From assembly GCA_944472135.2 (NCBI GenBank), contig OX235262.1, positions 82,372,903 to 82,436,902 on the forward strand: a stretch of DNA of 64,000 bases, given 5' to 3'. How positions within the stretch are numbered: position 1 is the stretch's first letter; every line of letters begins with the position of its first letter. The translations under genes and the position numbers were made by a program. This document shows, piece by piece, positions 33,788-45,567 of this stretch. Below the pieces are notes generated by a model that saw nothing but the letters and a program-made list of their open reading frames with translations, was not told where the DNA came from and did not search any database. Source of the stretch: Trichobilharzia regenti. Lineage: Eukaryota; Platyhelminthes; Trematoda; Strigeidida; Schistosomatidae.

Positions 33788-35164
33788 TTCTGCTTTTGTG
33801 AATATCAAATTATAAAAGGTTCCACTTGTTTAGTAAGAAAATATATATTTATAGAAGTTATGAGCGATTAGTTAAAATTATTGCTATTTCCTTTTAAACA
33901 CACATAGATATTTAACAGATCAATAATTAGTAACATAAGCGATCTTTATTTAGATATGTAGGCATCACTTTGTCTCGATTATAATTCCAAATTTGGATGT
34001 CTAAACATATTGATGATAAAAGTGATATCATCAACCCCCAATACATTTTTCACAGTTCAATAAGAAATCGAATATCTTATCCCCTATTTATATATGTACA
34101 CAGAAATATATGTGAATATAATACCTGAATAACTACTGGTCGCAAATGGACGATATTGATTGATTTCCCGCTGACTGTGTATCTATAAATACGTGTGTGT
34201 GCATAAATCTATGGGTATTTTATCCCTCTCACGTGCTTTCTGTGTGACTTTCATCCACTCAGATTGCAACATCGGTCTAAACGATACGCACAGCAGATTG
34301 TTGCATAGCGAATAAACTAGTGTATATAGATAGTCATAGTAGCATAGCTATTACTATTACTATTACAACTGGCACTGAAAAGCACATTATGATGTAGGGA
34401 AAAAGGATGCAATTCAATAATGTCCTGTAAAGGAAACACAACACAGGAAGTGTATGGAAAATATTTAGTGCATAGGAGAAAAGAAAATATGCAGGGAACA
34501 AAACTATTTACAAAACTTGATAGTTTTCATCATCATAATAACAATAACAATAATAATATTAGTAGTAATCAATAGCTAGCTACCTACCTACCTAGGCCCT
34601 GTAAATGCTAACATTCCTTTTAAAGTAATTTATGCATATGTTTGTGCAACGATCACTATATACATTTGTGTGGCAATTAGTGCTTGCCTCTAGTAATGCT
34701 ATCTATCAGTTATTAACACAGCTTAAAGTGTGCACGAATGAAGATTTATAACAACTCGGGAATGTGAAGATTTTTATCTTTGTCAATAATTATTATTTCT
34801 TTGCTTATTTTTCCGGCTAATTTCTCGGATATCCATGAAGCGGTTGTCTATTTTAAACAGAGAAACTACCCGGAATATTAGTATTCTTCTACTGTTCTCA
34901 AGACTATTCAAATCGCTTGATTACAGCACCACTATAGCGCCAGAATTCAGTTTATGAGAAATAAATAATTTATAGAGGTTGGGAAATGTTAAAAATCGGT
35001 TTTACTGACGTTTTCATTTGTTAAACAGCTTGATAGGTGTTGTTTGTTATAGTCAATTTTATTTCACTTATTGATCAATAGGATAGAAATCTGCAGTTTC
35101 GAATTTTTATGTGTCATCTCCCAATAAAGACACTATGAAAATGTTTGAAAACTAAAGCAATGTT
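33788..35164. other. 5' flank or upstream intron of the RASL11-like gene
   Basis: AT-rich with no recognisable ORF. Promoter elements cannot be named. Confidence 0.35.
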
Positions 35165-35345
35165 AGCCAGTGGATGTTGACTACCAGTAGATAACTCTTA
35201 AGCGTTTGAAACGTTGGGTCCTGGGTTCAAGTCCCAGTGGGAACACCCCCCCCCACACTCATTGTGGTGGATTACAGTGACATCCAACCGGCAGTTTCAA
35301 AATAGGATGAAATTCGCATTCTGGTTCCTACTGCTATTTACCATC
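35165..35345 (+). mobile_element. SINE-C copy 3
   Basis: Plus-strand copy. The tRNA-like head is at 35168-35245 with a good box B (GGGTTCAAGTCCCA), followed by a C-run and a hammerhead-like segment (35288-35340) whose core reads CCGGCAG and is not functional. GAAATTCGCATTCTGGTTCC marks its 3' part. Confidence 0.7.
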
Positions 35346-37398
35346 CATAAAATAATATTTTAATAAATGTATCAAACGAACTTACATGAATATGTTATCT
35401 GATTAAACCAATTTGGAAGAGTGATACTTAATTATGTAAATGAGTAGTAGTTATAAAGTAGTTTTTCTTCTTCCATAAGGATTTCCTCATTCTACTCGCT
35501 TAGAGCAAACAAAGAAAAAGACTTGTTCTGTTAGTAAATAAGGCTACAGTATTATATGAAGATATCAGAAGAGATTCTGAAAAAAACATTACCAATCATC
35601 AGCGGAAGACATAGCACTTTACATTCCAGTATATCTCGAGCTAAATGAGAAATTCTGCGGTAATTTTTATACACATCAATGTAAAAAATTCTCGGCAGAT
35701 TAGTAGGAAATGCAAAATTTTTCGAAAAATTCTTCATTCGGGTAAACTTTAAAAATCTGTCTAGGTATAAAGTGATGAAACGCCTGCGCCTAAAAGACTC
35801 ACAAGCACATGTATGTCTTAGATCGGCTTCTAGTCTGATTCTTTTTGACAGCAATAAAGTCTGTTGCGTCTATATACGTTTATTATACTCCAGTTATTGT
35901 GTGTTAATAATACATCTGTAAGCTTTGATTGTGAGTATTAGTTCTGGCGGAAGCTGTAAGACAGAAAATAAACAAGTGAAACATAAGTCAACAGAGAGTA
36001 TTTAACCGGTTAGTAAAGTAGGTTTAGCTGATAGAGTGGTAAAGGGTGTGAGGTTACATAAAGTAACTGAACTATTTGTCAGAGCACGAAGGATGTTGTA
36101 GTTCTTGTAAACTCCATTCATTGTGTAGCAACGGTTAGAACATCATTCTAATCTGCAAGAGGTAAAGCTATTTGTTTCCGTTCTCGTCATGATTTTCATT
36201 CATGCAGTGCATGCAAAAAAGTGTCAGGTAATTAGAAAAGTCACTGGACCACTAATCCAGCGACTTATGTCTCTGAGGGATTAGGTCTTTAGACATCCCT
36301 TCAAATGAGGTGGTGCATCAAATGATTTTAGGGCAACTTGAATATAATTTAAAACCGTCTAATCTAACTTCTAAGAATATCACCTAACGTTTCAGTTGTC
36401 TACTAATCCAAATGATTTTATTTCATCTTCTAAGATTTATACATTTCATGAACTTTTGAACGTTACATAACCTAATTTTTACTTTAACCATGACTATAAT
36501 CACTAGTATTGTCACACATAACATTATCATTACTACTGTTATTATTCACAATTATTTAAACTACCGGACAAGATATTTTAGAAATTATATATATATATAT
36601 ATGCACGATTATGCAGCTCGGTAATAAAACGTGTTGGAAAAGAACCTTTTCGTAGAGTGATATGTTCCTAGTACTACCACGAGAATTAAACCATTAAGAA
36701 AAGGAAGGAAAATTTCGCGGAGAAAACTTTCTTCGTCGACAAGGTTATCTTTTGAGACTGTAGAATAGTATTTACAATTACTGTAATGTATGAATGATAA
36801 GGGGATTAATGTAACTGACTCATATATCTTCAAATTGATTTCTAAAAATAAAACGAGTGTTGGCGCGGTTGTCAACGAAACATTAGAAAGTTAGATTAAA
36901 CGTCCGGCAGAGATCAGATGGTTTGATTTGACTTGATTCTCTTAGCTAAATCAAACTAGTTACACCACTGAAATGTTCAGCCACGCGATGTTTAAATCAG
37001 TTTTATCTCGTTGGCATGCACAATTGGTTATTGTCAGAAGTATACATCTATTCATCTCAATCTATCAGCGGTATGTAGTTTTGTAGTACCCCTATACCAA
37101 CTGTAAAAATGCTTTTTAATCTAATTTGTATACTTGTATTATATGTGTACCCAGACCGAGTTTACGTGTACTTCGCAACACATTTGTCAATTTACTGCTG
37201 AACACTACCTCGAAACAATTTTGAAATTTGACTACAGCTTTAATACACGATCGTACTCTTCGCAAGTGCCTTTTGGTTTTACGTTGTGGGCGCTGAGTAG
37301 CCACAACGTCTATGCACATTAATAAACGTGAAGAAGTGTAACAGGCAACCAGCAGGCACACTGTAATGAAAGCAGAACACCAACTGCACAGGAAAGAG
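35346..37398. other. No identifiable gene
   Basis: AT-rich. An (AT)n run lies near 36586-36602. ORFs at 35552-35854 (-), 36609-36875 (-) and 37116-37361 (-) lack recognisable motifs. Confidence 0.35.
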
Positions 37399-37404
37399 TT
37401 TATT
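37399..37404 (-). terminator. Polyadenylation signal AATAAA
   Basis: AATAAA on the minus strand, 55 bp downstream of the stop codon of the exon at 37459-37526. Spacing is normal for a short 3' UTR. Confidence 0.6.
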
Positions 37405-37458
37405 CAGCGAGAATGGACTTTTAAAAAGTGCGGGGTACAGTTTTAGGAAATAACAGTT

Positions 37459-37526
37459 TTACTGAGCTTCATTAATGTTCAGGTTCTGCAATTCCTCGTC
37501 CAGGTAGTTGACTCCCTGGTGTCTTC
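37459..37526 (-). CDS. Terminal exon of an unidentified gene
   Basis: Acceptor TTCTCTACTTGCAG|GAAGAC at 37526, a pyrimidine-rich canonical 3' splice site. The best frame encodes RHQGVNYLDEELQNLNINEA plus Q and a TAA stop at 37459-37461. AATAAA follows at 37404-37399. The acidic C-terminus looks like a real protein end, but I cannot name the family. Upstream exons were not found with confidence and may lie beyond the repeats. A second frame ending at a later TAA cannot be excluded. Confidence 0.5.
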
Positions 37527-39749
37527 CTGCAAGTAGAGAAAACAAAACATTGATTAGTGTTACAATATTAGTTTTGTTTCTCTTACAGAAGTACTAGGAA
37601 ATACGTGTACGCTGATTTGGTCAAATGACGCACGCAACAATTTCATCTAATCTTTAGAACAGTTTCTCTTTTTCTTTTGCACATCTTCATTACGGATTAA
37701 ACTGCAGGTTCATCAATATTCGTTTGCAGTCATATATTCTGTTCACTTAGACTAGTCAAACAAAACACCGTGGCCTGCTTAAATCACCAGCCAGCTGAAT
37801 TTTATACCCAGCAAAACATATCGTGTTTACTCTGTTTCATATTGTTTTAATACTGTAATTGTCACAGCAAGACAGAATCCATGCTTGCGCACAATTTCAA
37901 ATAAGCTTCTAGCGAACTTGTGTAATTTCTCAAAGAAAATGGGGAAAGAACATTGTGGAAAAGTACTGGAGTGAGTTTCGACTGCAACAATATTCCTTCA
38001 GATGGTATATCATTGATAACTTTTATCTGAAAATTCTGGACAATAAGTAAATGCTTCTCAAACGAAACATTTTTAGATGATTTCGAAGTTTTAACGGGCA
38101 GTTTGGGGAAAAATTAAGGCAAACGTTTTGAAGAAATGTCTCTTTTTTCCCTAAATACCCTCAAATCCCGAATTCCCCCAAAAATTTCTATGCAGGCTTG
38201 TAATGAAACTCACTGGATATTCCGTGTTATGTATAAACGCACTTTTCAGAATAAAACTGTTATTATTATTGCTGCTCCTCACTTTAATAGTAGGAGGAAA
38301 AAATAAGTGGATCATAGAATTTCAAGGAACTAGTCGATCTGCGAAATTTTCATTTCCAGTGATCGATTTCCTCATGTCTTCTGCTGAAATTCAGAGGAAA
38401 GTGTCACAAATAACAGATGACTGAAAGGAAAGAAGAGCGAATACTGCATTCTACTTGAGGTTTTTTCTAAATTTTTGCCATCCTATTCACGTCAATAAAT
38501 CTCTTAACAGGTCTAAGTTTAATTTCCTACCTTTTTAGTGGTGTAGCTGGGATGAAAGCCCAAGCAGGCTTATAATCTTTTATGTCGTTCTAAGTAGCAA
38601 CCCAAAAGCCTGTCGCCATGTTCCGTTTACGATTTATTACATGGCTCCTAGTGTTATCCAGTGGCGGATTCAAAAAGCACTACTTCTGCACACAGTTGGA
38701 CTACAGAAACCAACTTGCTAAATTTTTATCGAAAACTAAAAACAGATTAGGCTTCAGCCTGTCGACAGAGAACGTTGACTGGAGATTTCTGCTATCTGCA
38801 TGATTCAAACCACGAATGCACTTGTTCAGAAGTAGGGAAATCCTTGTATATCTACTTGTGGGATTGAAGTGTTAGATCCTTGTATGTGGACAGGTTAACC
38901 AAATATTCACATGAGCGTAATGAGACGAAGAAACCTGGCACCTTTAGTTGATAAGCTAAGTGTTAGTGGAAAACACACGATTTTTTAGAATTCTTCTTAA
39001 CTGACTAATGCAAAGATGTTGAATAAGACTGGTTACAAAATATGACTGATTACGACAAATATCTACAATTAAACTTCTTACAATCCTAGTAAAGACCAGG
39101 ATAAAATTCCGCGAGAAAAATGAAGGGCGCTAGATTTTTATGTTGCTCGACGAATACCTAACTGTATCCCTATAGAAAGTCACGGACTGGCGTGCAGATG
39201 CATACAAAGTAGTCAAGCATTCAACCTCATCGAATGCCAATCATAGGTCCGCCGACTGTATCACGGGCTGCAAAAGCTTTCAATCATAAAACCAATAAAA
39301 GCGGCAAGAAATGACAGTTTGACTCCATAAGTGAACAAAAATGACGAACAGCTGTCCCGAAAAAAAATGAGGTAATCTGTATTACCTTCCCCACAGTGGA
39401 GAAAATAGCAAGTCAGCTTAGCATCTTATGAAGGGGACAAATTTATCCTGCAGTTACAAATATATCAATCTGACAAATTATACAAGATCCTTGGAACCAC
39501 CACCATTCGTAACGTGATATGATTTGTTTAGGTTTAAGGTCTGGAAGAGTGTGCGTTGATCAAATCCCCCATTGACACACTCTAGAACATAGGTACCTAA
39601 TAATTATCGAATTCCGTAGCTTGAATGTACAATCTTGTTGCCCATGATTGGGGGATTTAGTAGCAATTTATAACTTTGGTGGGGGTGCCGAAAACACACT
39701 ATGCTAAATCTGGGGGTGTAGAGAGATACACAAATCCCTGTCAGAGCTT
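37527..39749. other. No identifiable gene; possibly intronic
   Basis: AT-rich. If 37459-37526 is a terminal exon, this is at least partly its intron. ORFs at 38203 and 38618 (+) show no recognised motif. Confidence 0.35.
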
Positions 39750-40250
39750 ATTCTGAGTTGTCACCTGTAATGATGGCAGACAGTGGCGTCTCTCAGGGAT
39801 GCCTCCTGCCAGTTCTTATATAATTCTGTTGTGAACTTGAAAATGATTATGGTATCACTTGACTATAACTCCTCAGAAATAGATTAGCAGTTAGTAAATA
39901 TTTTCGTTGGTAGTGCTCAGAAGACATAATCACCTCAGACGAAGAATAAAAACGCATTAGGACAGTGTCTGAATATGTACTGAAAGTCATTCTTACAAAT
40001 CATGTCTAAAACGACACTGCGGAATCAACTTCAGCTTGAAGATAGAGATTGGGATGCTTGAATACACTGAACTCCTCAATTATTTCGAAGTCAGTTTAAC
40101 TGATACAAAGTCTTCGATGTAAGGCGCTGAAGCAGTTCAAGCTATCAGAATCCGGATGGCACAAAAGTCAGAGAAAACAATTCAAAGTAACTATAACGAA
40201 CACTTATGAACGGGAGAAAGAATGGCTGCGTGGAGGAACACGAGGGCTTA
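39750..40250 (+). pseudogene. Decayed LINE RT fragment
   Basis: Plus-strand reading near 39770-39830 gives SGVSQGCLLPVLI.FCCELE, resembling the 'GVRQGCPLSP.LFN...E' block of RTE-type reverse transcriptases. The rest is not alignable by eye. Confidence 0.4.
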
Positions 40251-40261
40251 AAACACGCGGT

Positions 40262-41440
40262 TAGCTACAAAGAGTGAATCCATTTGCGTGACTGGGAGAG
40301 ATTTTGAGCCGTATTAAGAATAGTCTCCACCCGGTGGTCATTAAAGTTCCAAGGATCCAAACAGTCTACAACTCCGTGTGTGACTGACACTAACAGCCAA
40401 AGACCCCATAGACTGATAGCTTTTTTAAGACCTCCATTAATCCATCTTCCAGCATAGTTACACGTCACTCTGCTGGAGTCACTGAACTATCTGATTTTCT
40501 GCCAAACATAATCCACCGAACCCTCCATATTTCTTATTGTTTTAATCATGCAATTGCGTCACTGGGTAATAAAATATTTTTAAGCACCTTTTTAAATGGC
40601 TTTCAACCTACCACCATGCACTTCAAAGGGATGAAGAAAACATGTCAAACAAGATTAGTTTGTGATGCAGAACAGGCAACAATGCATCATGGGATTTACT
40701 AACGTCCACTATCCTACAGGATTTTCATCATCAGCTGACATCAGTTAGAGAACTACTGGAAAACCTGGGAGTACTGGACAGCTGTTTCGTCCTAGTTTGA
40801 GGCTCTTCATCAGTACCCACCCACACTGTGGGGTTCGAACTCAGGACCTACTGGTTACAAGGCGAGCTTGTAGACCACTGAGCCACTGGGACCCGAATGA
40901 ATTCTAACTTCTGCCAATTCACAACATAGCGCGACCCCAGCCAATGTCTTCAGCGAGTATTTGTCCTCACACCCGACCTGCTGCACCCTACTTGTCCTGG
41001 GTACGAGTCCCGGGGGGAGTACTGATGAAGAGTCCCAAACCAGGACGAAACAGCTGTCCAGTACTCCCAGGTTTCCAATGGTTCTCCAACTAATGTCAGC
41101 TCATGATGAAAATCCTTTAACCAATCAAATTCCTACCAACCAACACTTGAATTTTCACTATCCTACTTAGAGTTCCTAGATGAAATGAGAATATCATGCG
41201 ATGAATTACCCCGAACGCTCTGCACGATATTTAAACTTTTTAGTTCAAATAACATCGCTCAGAATTTTTTATTTTTTATAAACATCACTCAACTTGGTAG
41301 GGGATTGGCTGGAATGAGTAAAACTTTTACTAGCCATCTAATTCGACGCTGCTTCTTCTTACCGAATACACCATGCCTAACCTAAATATTACTCACCGTA
41401 TTGCACATTTGATACTCAAGAGAAACGGTAGGCAGTCGTT
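40262..41440 (-). pseudogene. RTE-type LINE, second lineage, 3' end split by a SINE
   Basis: On the minus strand, 41440-41290 gives NTVSNI.VRHGVFGKKKQRR and IRWLVKVLLIPANPLP ('RLRWLGHVLRMPANRLP'). 40480-40262 gives the following part ending NTAQNLSQSRKWIHSL. The two pieces are in order and separated by SINE-A copy 7 (40722-41154), consistent with SINE insertion into an older LINE. Confidence 0.55.
40722..41154 (-). mobile_element. SINE-A copy 7 (foldback SINE)
   Basis: Left arm 40722-40816, tRNA-like part about 40820-40895 (minus; box B-like GAGTTCGAACCCC), shortened middle, right arm 41010-41154. Both arms carry a hammerhead-like block with perfect stem I (GTACTG/CAGTAC; longer in the right arm) and GAAACAGCTGTC, but the core reads ATGAAGA instead of CTGAAGA in both. 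Hammerhead-like blocks lie at 40771-40816 (-) and 41019-41064 (+). Confidence 0.8.
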
Positions 41441-42379
41441 GTTAAAGGCATTTGCCACATTAGCTTTAACTGCCCATTTGTCAACGTAAAATCATCAGAA
41501 AACGAAATTCCACTTCTAAATCATTGACATCATCATTTCTAGGGGAAATGTTATACCAACCGACCGTTAATACTATATCTGTTGAGCGGAATGGTTTGTT
41601 TCGCATTACTTTGGATTTGTGGTTCTTCATTACCATAAATTGAAAATATAGAGGGAATATACGTTTTCCGCTACAGGTATTTTTATTCCGTAGATCACCT
41701 TGAAGATAGGATTACTGCCTCACTGCTATGACCCGAAAAGAAGACGATAGGCAAACGCGGGAGGAGTGTGAAAATAGATAATGTGGATCAACAATTCAAA
41801 ATAAAGAGCACCTAATGATACCAAACAGAAGTAACATTCACAATAACTACACAGTTTATTTCATAATAAATGTCAAATTTTAACAACAGATGACAAGGGC
41901 CAGGCAACAGATCGTTTATTTAGGAAATCCGCAGATATTTATAAATTTTCATGCACATTATTACAGATTAGTGTTAGCAAACAAACACAGTCTTCTGACT
42001 GCTGGTTTCTCACTGAACGTTAATCTTTCATCTCTTTGTGGCCGTTTCTCGAAGTTCAGATCGTTTGTCTGCAAATTGTATCCGCCCACGCAGTCTTCTG
42101 TGATTGGCTGTCCAATATCCAATATCCTGATTACGAGCTAGTATAAACCAGTGATTTCTTTGAGCTCGCTTCTTGATTGTGAGGTAGAGGTTCCAGATCT
42201 TCGGTGAGCTTCTGCGTAGTAAGTCCCGCCACTCGACTGCTTTAGCTCTGGTAGACTCCAGGAGGAGTGGTGCGGGGATTGGTCGAGATGTGGTTTGTAG
42301 TATGCAGTATGTTAGGACTGTATTGCTGCCGTGAATGGAGTTTGACCTAACTCCCGTTGGTCATTCGGTGTAGTCATAA
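41441..42379. other. Uncertain; possibly 3' UTR of the adjacent LINE
   Basis: Minus-strand AATAAA-like motifs occur near 41850 and 41910-41920. 42140-42360 is less AT-rich than its surroundings and may belong to the CR1-type element's 3' region or to another repeat. No coding sequence recognised. Confidence 0.3.
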
Positions 42380-42557
42380 AAGCAGAATAGTAGTAATAAT
42401 AATAAGAATAAAAATAATAGGTTGTAGTGTAGATAATATAGGTTGAGATAAGTGGAATAATAAAGGTGACCTAAGGAAAAGATAGAGTGAGAGAAGGCAG
42501 AATAGGTCGTGGGGATTTAGTTTGTACGCTTATCCATTGACAGTGTGGTTTCAAGTT

Positions 42558-45392
42558 TTATGAGGATAAGCCATTGAGACACAAACCTTGCATTTCTGCA
42601 TGATTGTCTAGCTTCCGCTTAAAAATCTCCAGAGATGGCGCTGTAGTCACGGCCGCCGGTAAAGCGTTCCAGAGACGGCAAACACGAAGCGAAAAGAAAT
42701 GTGATCGCACTCGAGTCTTTGGTCTCTGGTGTGCTATCCTTAGCGGGTTACCTCGTGGAAGCCTATAATCACTTAATGGCAGGATGCTTTTATTTGGGTG
42801 GGCCTGGTCATTTAGGATCTTGTAGACGGTGATGAGGTCTCCCCTGTGCCTACGGTAACTAAGTGTGAAAAGACCTAATTTCTTTAGTCTTTCCTCATAT
42901 GATTTGTTGCGGAGGCCGATCACCCATTTTGTCGCTCGTCTCTGGACACTTTCTAGAATGTTAGCATCCCTTTTGAGTAGCGGAGGTGCAATGATATTAT
43001 GCACCTCAAGGTGTGGCCTCACATATGCCTTATTTAACCTTAAGAACAGTTCGGGAGTGAGAGCTCCCAGCTGCCTGTGCATAAAGTGTAATGTTGCGTA
43101 GGCTTTGGCGACGTCCCTCGAGTAATTTCCACTGGTGTCTAGCTTTTCTGTTAGAATAAGACCTAGATCACGCTCTGATGGAACACAACTCAAGTTCTGG
43201 CCACCAAGGGTGTAATTTACACTCTGTGACCTGCCGGAATGAAGCTGCACTACTTTGCACTTCTTTAGATTGAAAGGCATTCCGTTAGCCAAAGCCCAAT
43301 TTCCCAGAGTTTGCAGGTCAGCCTGCAATCTATCTGAGTCTTCCGATGAGTTTATTGCTCTCCAAATCTTTACGTCGTCAGCGTAAAGAAGCGCAGAGCA
43401 GTTTAGTTGGGAGGGCAGGTCATTGATAAAAATCAAAAACATCAACGGCCCTAGGATAGAACCCTGAGGAACCCCTGATGCCGAGGTGTGCCAGGATGAT
43501 CGGATGCGGTTGACTTTGGTGCAGAATTCTCTCTCGCCTAAGTAATCTTTCAGCCATGCGAGAAGTGCTCCAGAAACACCCGCCTTGCTTATTTTGTGAA
43601 GGAGCAGACCATGGTGAACTGTGTCGAATGCTTTCGCAAAGTCGAGAAAGATCACGTGGGCTGGTACCTTTTTGTCCCAGGATAGTGTCCAATCGTTCCC
43701 AGCTAGTAGAAGATTCGTCACGCAGGATCTTCCCCTCCTGAAACCGTGCTGTGCTTCGTGAAGAAGGTTAGTCCCATCGAAGTATTTTCTCATGTGGTCG
43801 TCAATGAGACTTTCCAATATCTTCGATATCACTGGAAGTAGAGCAACTGGTCTGTAACTGGTCACATTCTGCCGGTCACCACCCTTGAAGATAGGGGATA
43901 GGATTGCACGTTTCCATTCACATGGAAGTTTCCCTACATCAAGGGAGTGTTGGAACAGATCACTTAGGGGTTGGCAGAGACTTTCTGAACACTGCTTCAG
44001 GACAGATGGTCTGATGTCATCACAACCTGAAGACTTTCCCGAAGCCAACCTTCCCAATTTTGCAAGTACCATAGCCGGGGTAATTTGAAATGTACCCAGC
44101 AGGTTTTCGCGTGTTGGTTTTGCGATGTAATCTGGATGTTCTGTAGGGGTAATATCCTCGTTACTGTTTAGTTGCCTGTGAAAGGCTAGGCTGAATGTCT
44201 CTGCCATTTCAAGACTAGTAAGAGATTTCCCATCAGAACCCACTAGATTGCATGCTCCCTGGTTGGTCGGTTTTCTTTCGGACATAAACCTGTATAGGCT
44301 TTTGGGGTTCACGAGAAGCTTATTGGCGAGGTCTCCCTGAAATGTCCTTCTATCGCTCCGGACTCGTATGTTACATCGATTCCTGAGTTCAAGGTACACT
44401 TCATGTTCGGGTTGACTCTTCGATCGTCGCCACGCGAACCAGGCTTTTCGCTTCGCCTGCAGAAGGCGTTGTGTCCCCCTTTTTAGCCATGATCGTTGCT
44501 TCCTAGCTTTTGGTGTGACTAAAGGAACAGTGTCTGAGACCGCCTGGTGAATGATCTCCTTTACCACTCTCCAGTGTTCTTCTACTGTTAGCTCTGTCCA
44601 TTTTTTAGGCCAGTTTGCTTCAGACAGAAGTCTTCGCATTTTGGTGTAGTTGGCTTTGTTATAACACAGATAGGGCTGTGTATTGTCCCACTGTAAGCGC
44701 TCGCGGAGGACTATGTCGAATACTATGACCGCGTGGTCACTACTACCTATGGGAGTCGTGATCTGAACGTTTTCCACTAGTAGCTGGTCACTAGTGAGCA
44801 CGTAATCCAGTCTAGAAGACTTCCCATCAGGGCCCCATCTAGTATCCATCTTGACATTTTCAGTGAATCCAGCCTTCCTGATGGTATGCAGCAGATTTCG
44901 ATCAAATCTATCATGGGCTTTTCCCGACACCAAGTTAAGAGATGGGGCATTGAAGTCACCAGCTATGACAATTTGATCATAACCCATGTCTTGAGTTGCT
45001 GAGATTGTATTTAGCAGTACCTGGTTGTGGTCTGCTCCACATGAAGGTGATCGATAAATGCTGCCCACTAGATATTTGCAGTACCCAACGGTGAAGTGGC
45101 ACCATATGGAGTCAGGGAGCTCTGTGAGGGGAGGGTCCATCGCGTGAACACATCTGAGCTGTTTGTCGACGTATATGGCGACTCCACCTCCTTCTTTCAG
45201 GTCCCTATCTCGCCTGACTAGGACCATATCATTTATACTGACTTCGCTGTCTGCCACCGTAGGGGTTAGCCAGGTTTCCGTCAGTATTATGATTTTGGAG
45301 TTCAGTTGTGATTGTAGGTGTCTAAGTTCAGCTATTTTGCCTCTTAGCCCTCTCACATTACTGTACAGGCAACTGGTAGTCAGTCTCACCAC
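42558..45392 (-). CDS. LINE ORF2: endonuclease-reverse transcriptase (intact, 944 aa)
   Basis: Open throughout. The apurinic-like endonuclease is at residues 8-225: SNVRGL (11-16), TETWL (38-42), GDFN (145-148), DYV (196-198) and SDH (218-220). The RT is at about 450-750: RPVALLPVISKILE (514-527), LDFAKAFDTVHH (583-594), GVPQGSILGPL (640-650) and the catalytic YADD (670-673). The C-terminal region ends with the LRxxxRxHFFSxRxxxxWNxLP-type motif. These features match CR1/Jockey-clade LINEs. The enzyme nicks target DNA and copies its own RNA in the nucleus. No stop or frameshift was found, so it may be catalytically competent. The ATG at 45392 follows ORF1 closely. Confidence 0.92.
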   Translation of the reverse strand: MVRLTTSCLYSNVRGLRGKIAELRHLQSQLNSKIIILTETWLTPTVADSEVSINDMVLVRRDRDLKEGGGVAIYVDKQLRCVHAMDPPLTELPDSIWCHFTVGYCKYLVGSIYRSPSCGADHNQVLLNTISATQDMGYDQIVIAGDFNAPSLNLVSGKAHDRFDRNLLHTIRKAGFTENVKMDTRWGPDGKSSRLDYVLTSDQLLVENVQITTPIGSSDHAVIVFDIVLRERLQWDNTQPYLCYNKANYTKMRRLLSEANWPKKWTELTVEEHWRVVKEIIHQAVSDTVPLVTPKARKQRSWLKRGTQRLLQAKRKAWFAWRRSKSQPEHEVYLELRNRCNIRVRSDRRTFQGDLANKLLVNPKSLYRFMSERKPTNQGACNLVGSDGKSLTSLEMAETFSLAFHRQLNSNEDITPTEHPDYIAKPTRENLLGTFQITPAMVLAKLGRLASGKSSGCDDIRPSVLKQCSESLCQPLSDLFQHSLDVGKLPCEWKRAILSPIFKGGDRQNVTSYRPVALLPVISKILESLIDDHMRKYFDGTNLLHEAQHGFRRGRSCVTNLLLAGNDWTLSWDKKVPAHVIFLDFAKAFDTVHHGLLLHKISKAGVSGALLAWLKDYLGEREFCTKVNRIRSSWHTSASGVPQGSILGPLMFLIFINDLPSQLNCSALLYADDVKIWRAINSSEDSDRLQADLQTLGNWALANGMPFNLKKCKVVQLHSGRSQSVNYTLGGQNLSCVPSERDLGLILTEKLDTSGNYSRDVAKAYATLHFMHRQLGALTPELFLRLNKAYVRPHLEVHNIIAPPLLKRDANILESVQRRATKWVIGLRNKSYEERLKKLGLFTLSYRRHRGDLITVYKILNDQAHPNKSILPLSDYRLPRGNPLRIAHQRPKTRVRSHFFSLRVCRLWNALPAAVTTAPSLEIFKRKLDNHAEMQGLCLNGLSS

Positions 45393-45567
45393 TTCCCCGT
45401 ATTGGGGGGTAGTTGACTTGATATTGGCTATCGGTTGAGGAGTTATCCTACGAACTAGTTGGCCGATTCCCCAGGAACCGGCCTGTTGGCGTTTTTTTCT
45501 TCTAGTTCAGTCGGAGCACTCGGATGACACTGGCTATCATCGTCCGTGCTGCACCGCTGTAGTGTGA

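Noticed and set aside
35168..35245. Possible tRNA gene with good box B
   Set aside because: It is part of SINE-C copy 3, followed by the decayed hammerhead segment. Related copies lie at 255 and 33120.
41390..41530. Possible minus-strand coding exon with a GTGAGT donor (reading VDKWAVKANVANAF)
   Set aside because: Part of the stretch fits a decayed RTE C-terminus better, and no acceptor or neighbouring exon supports a host gene.
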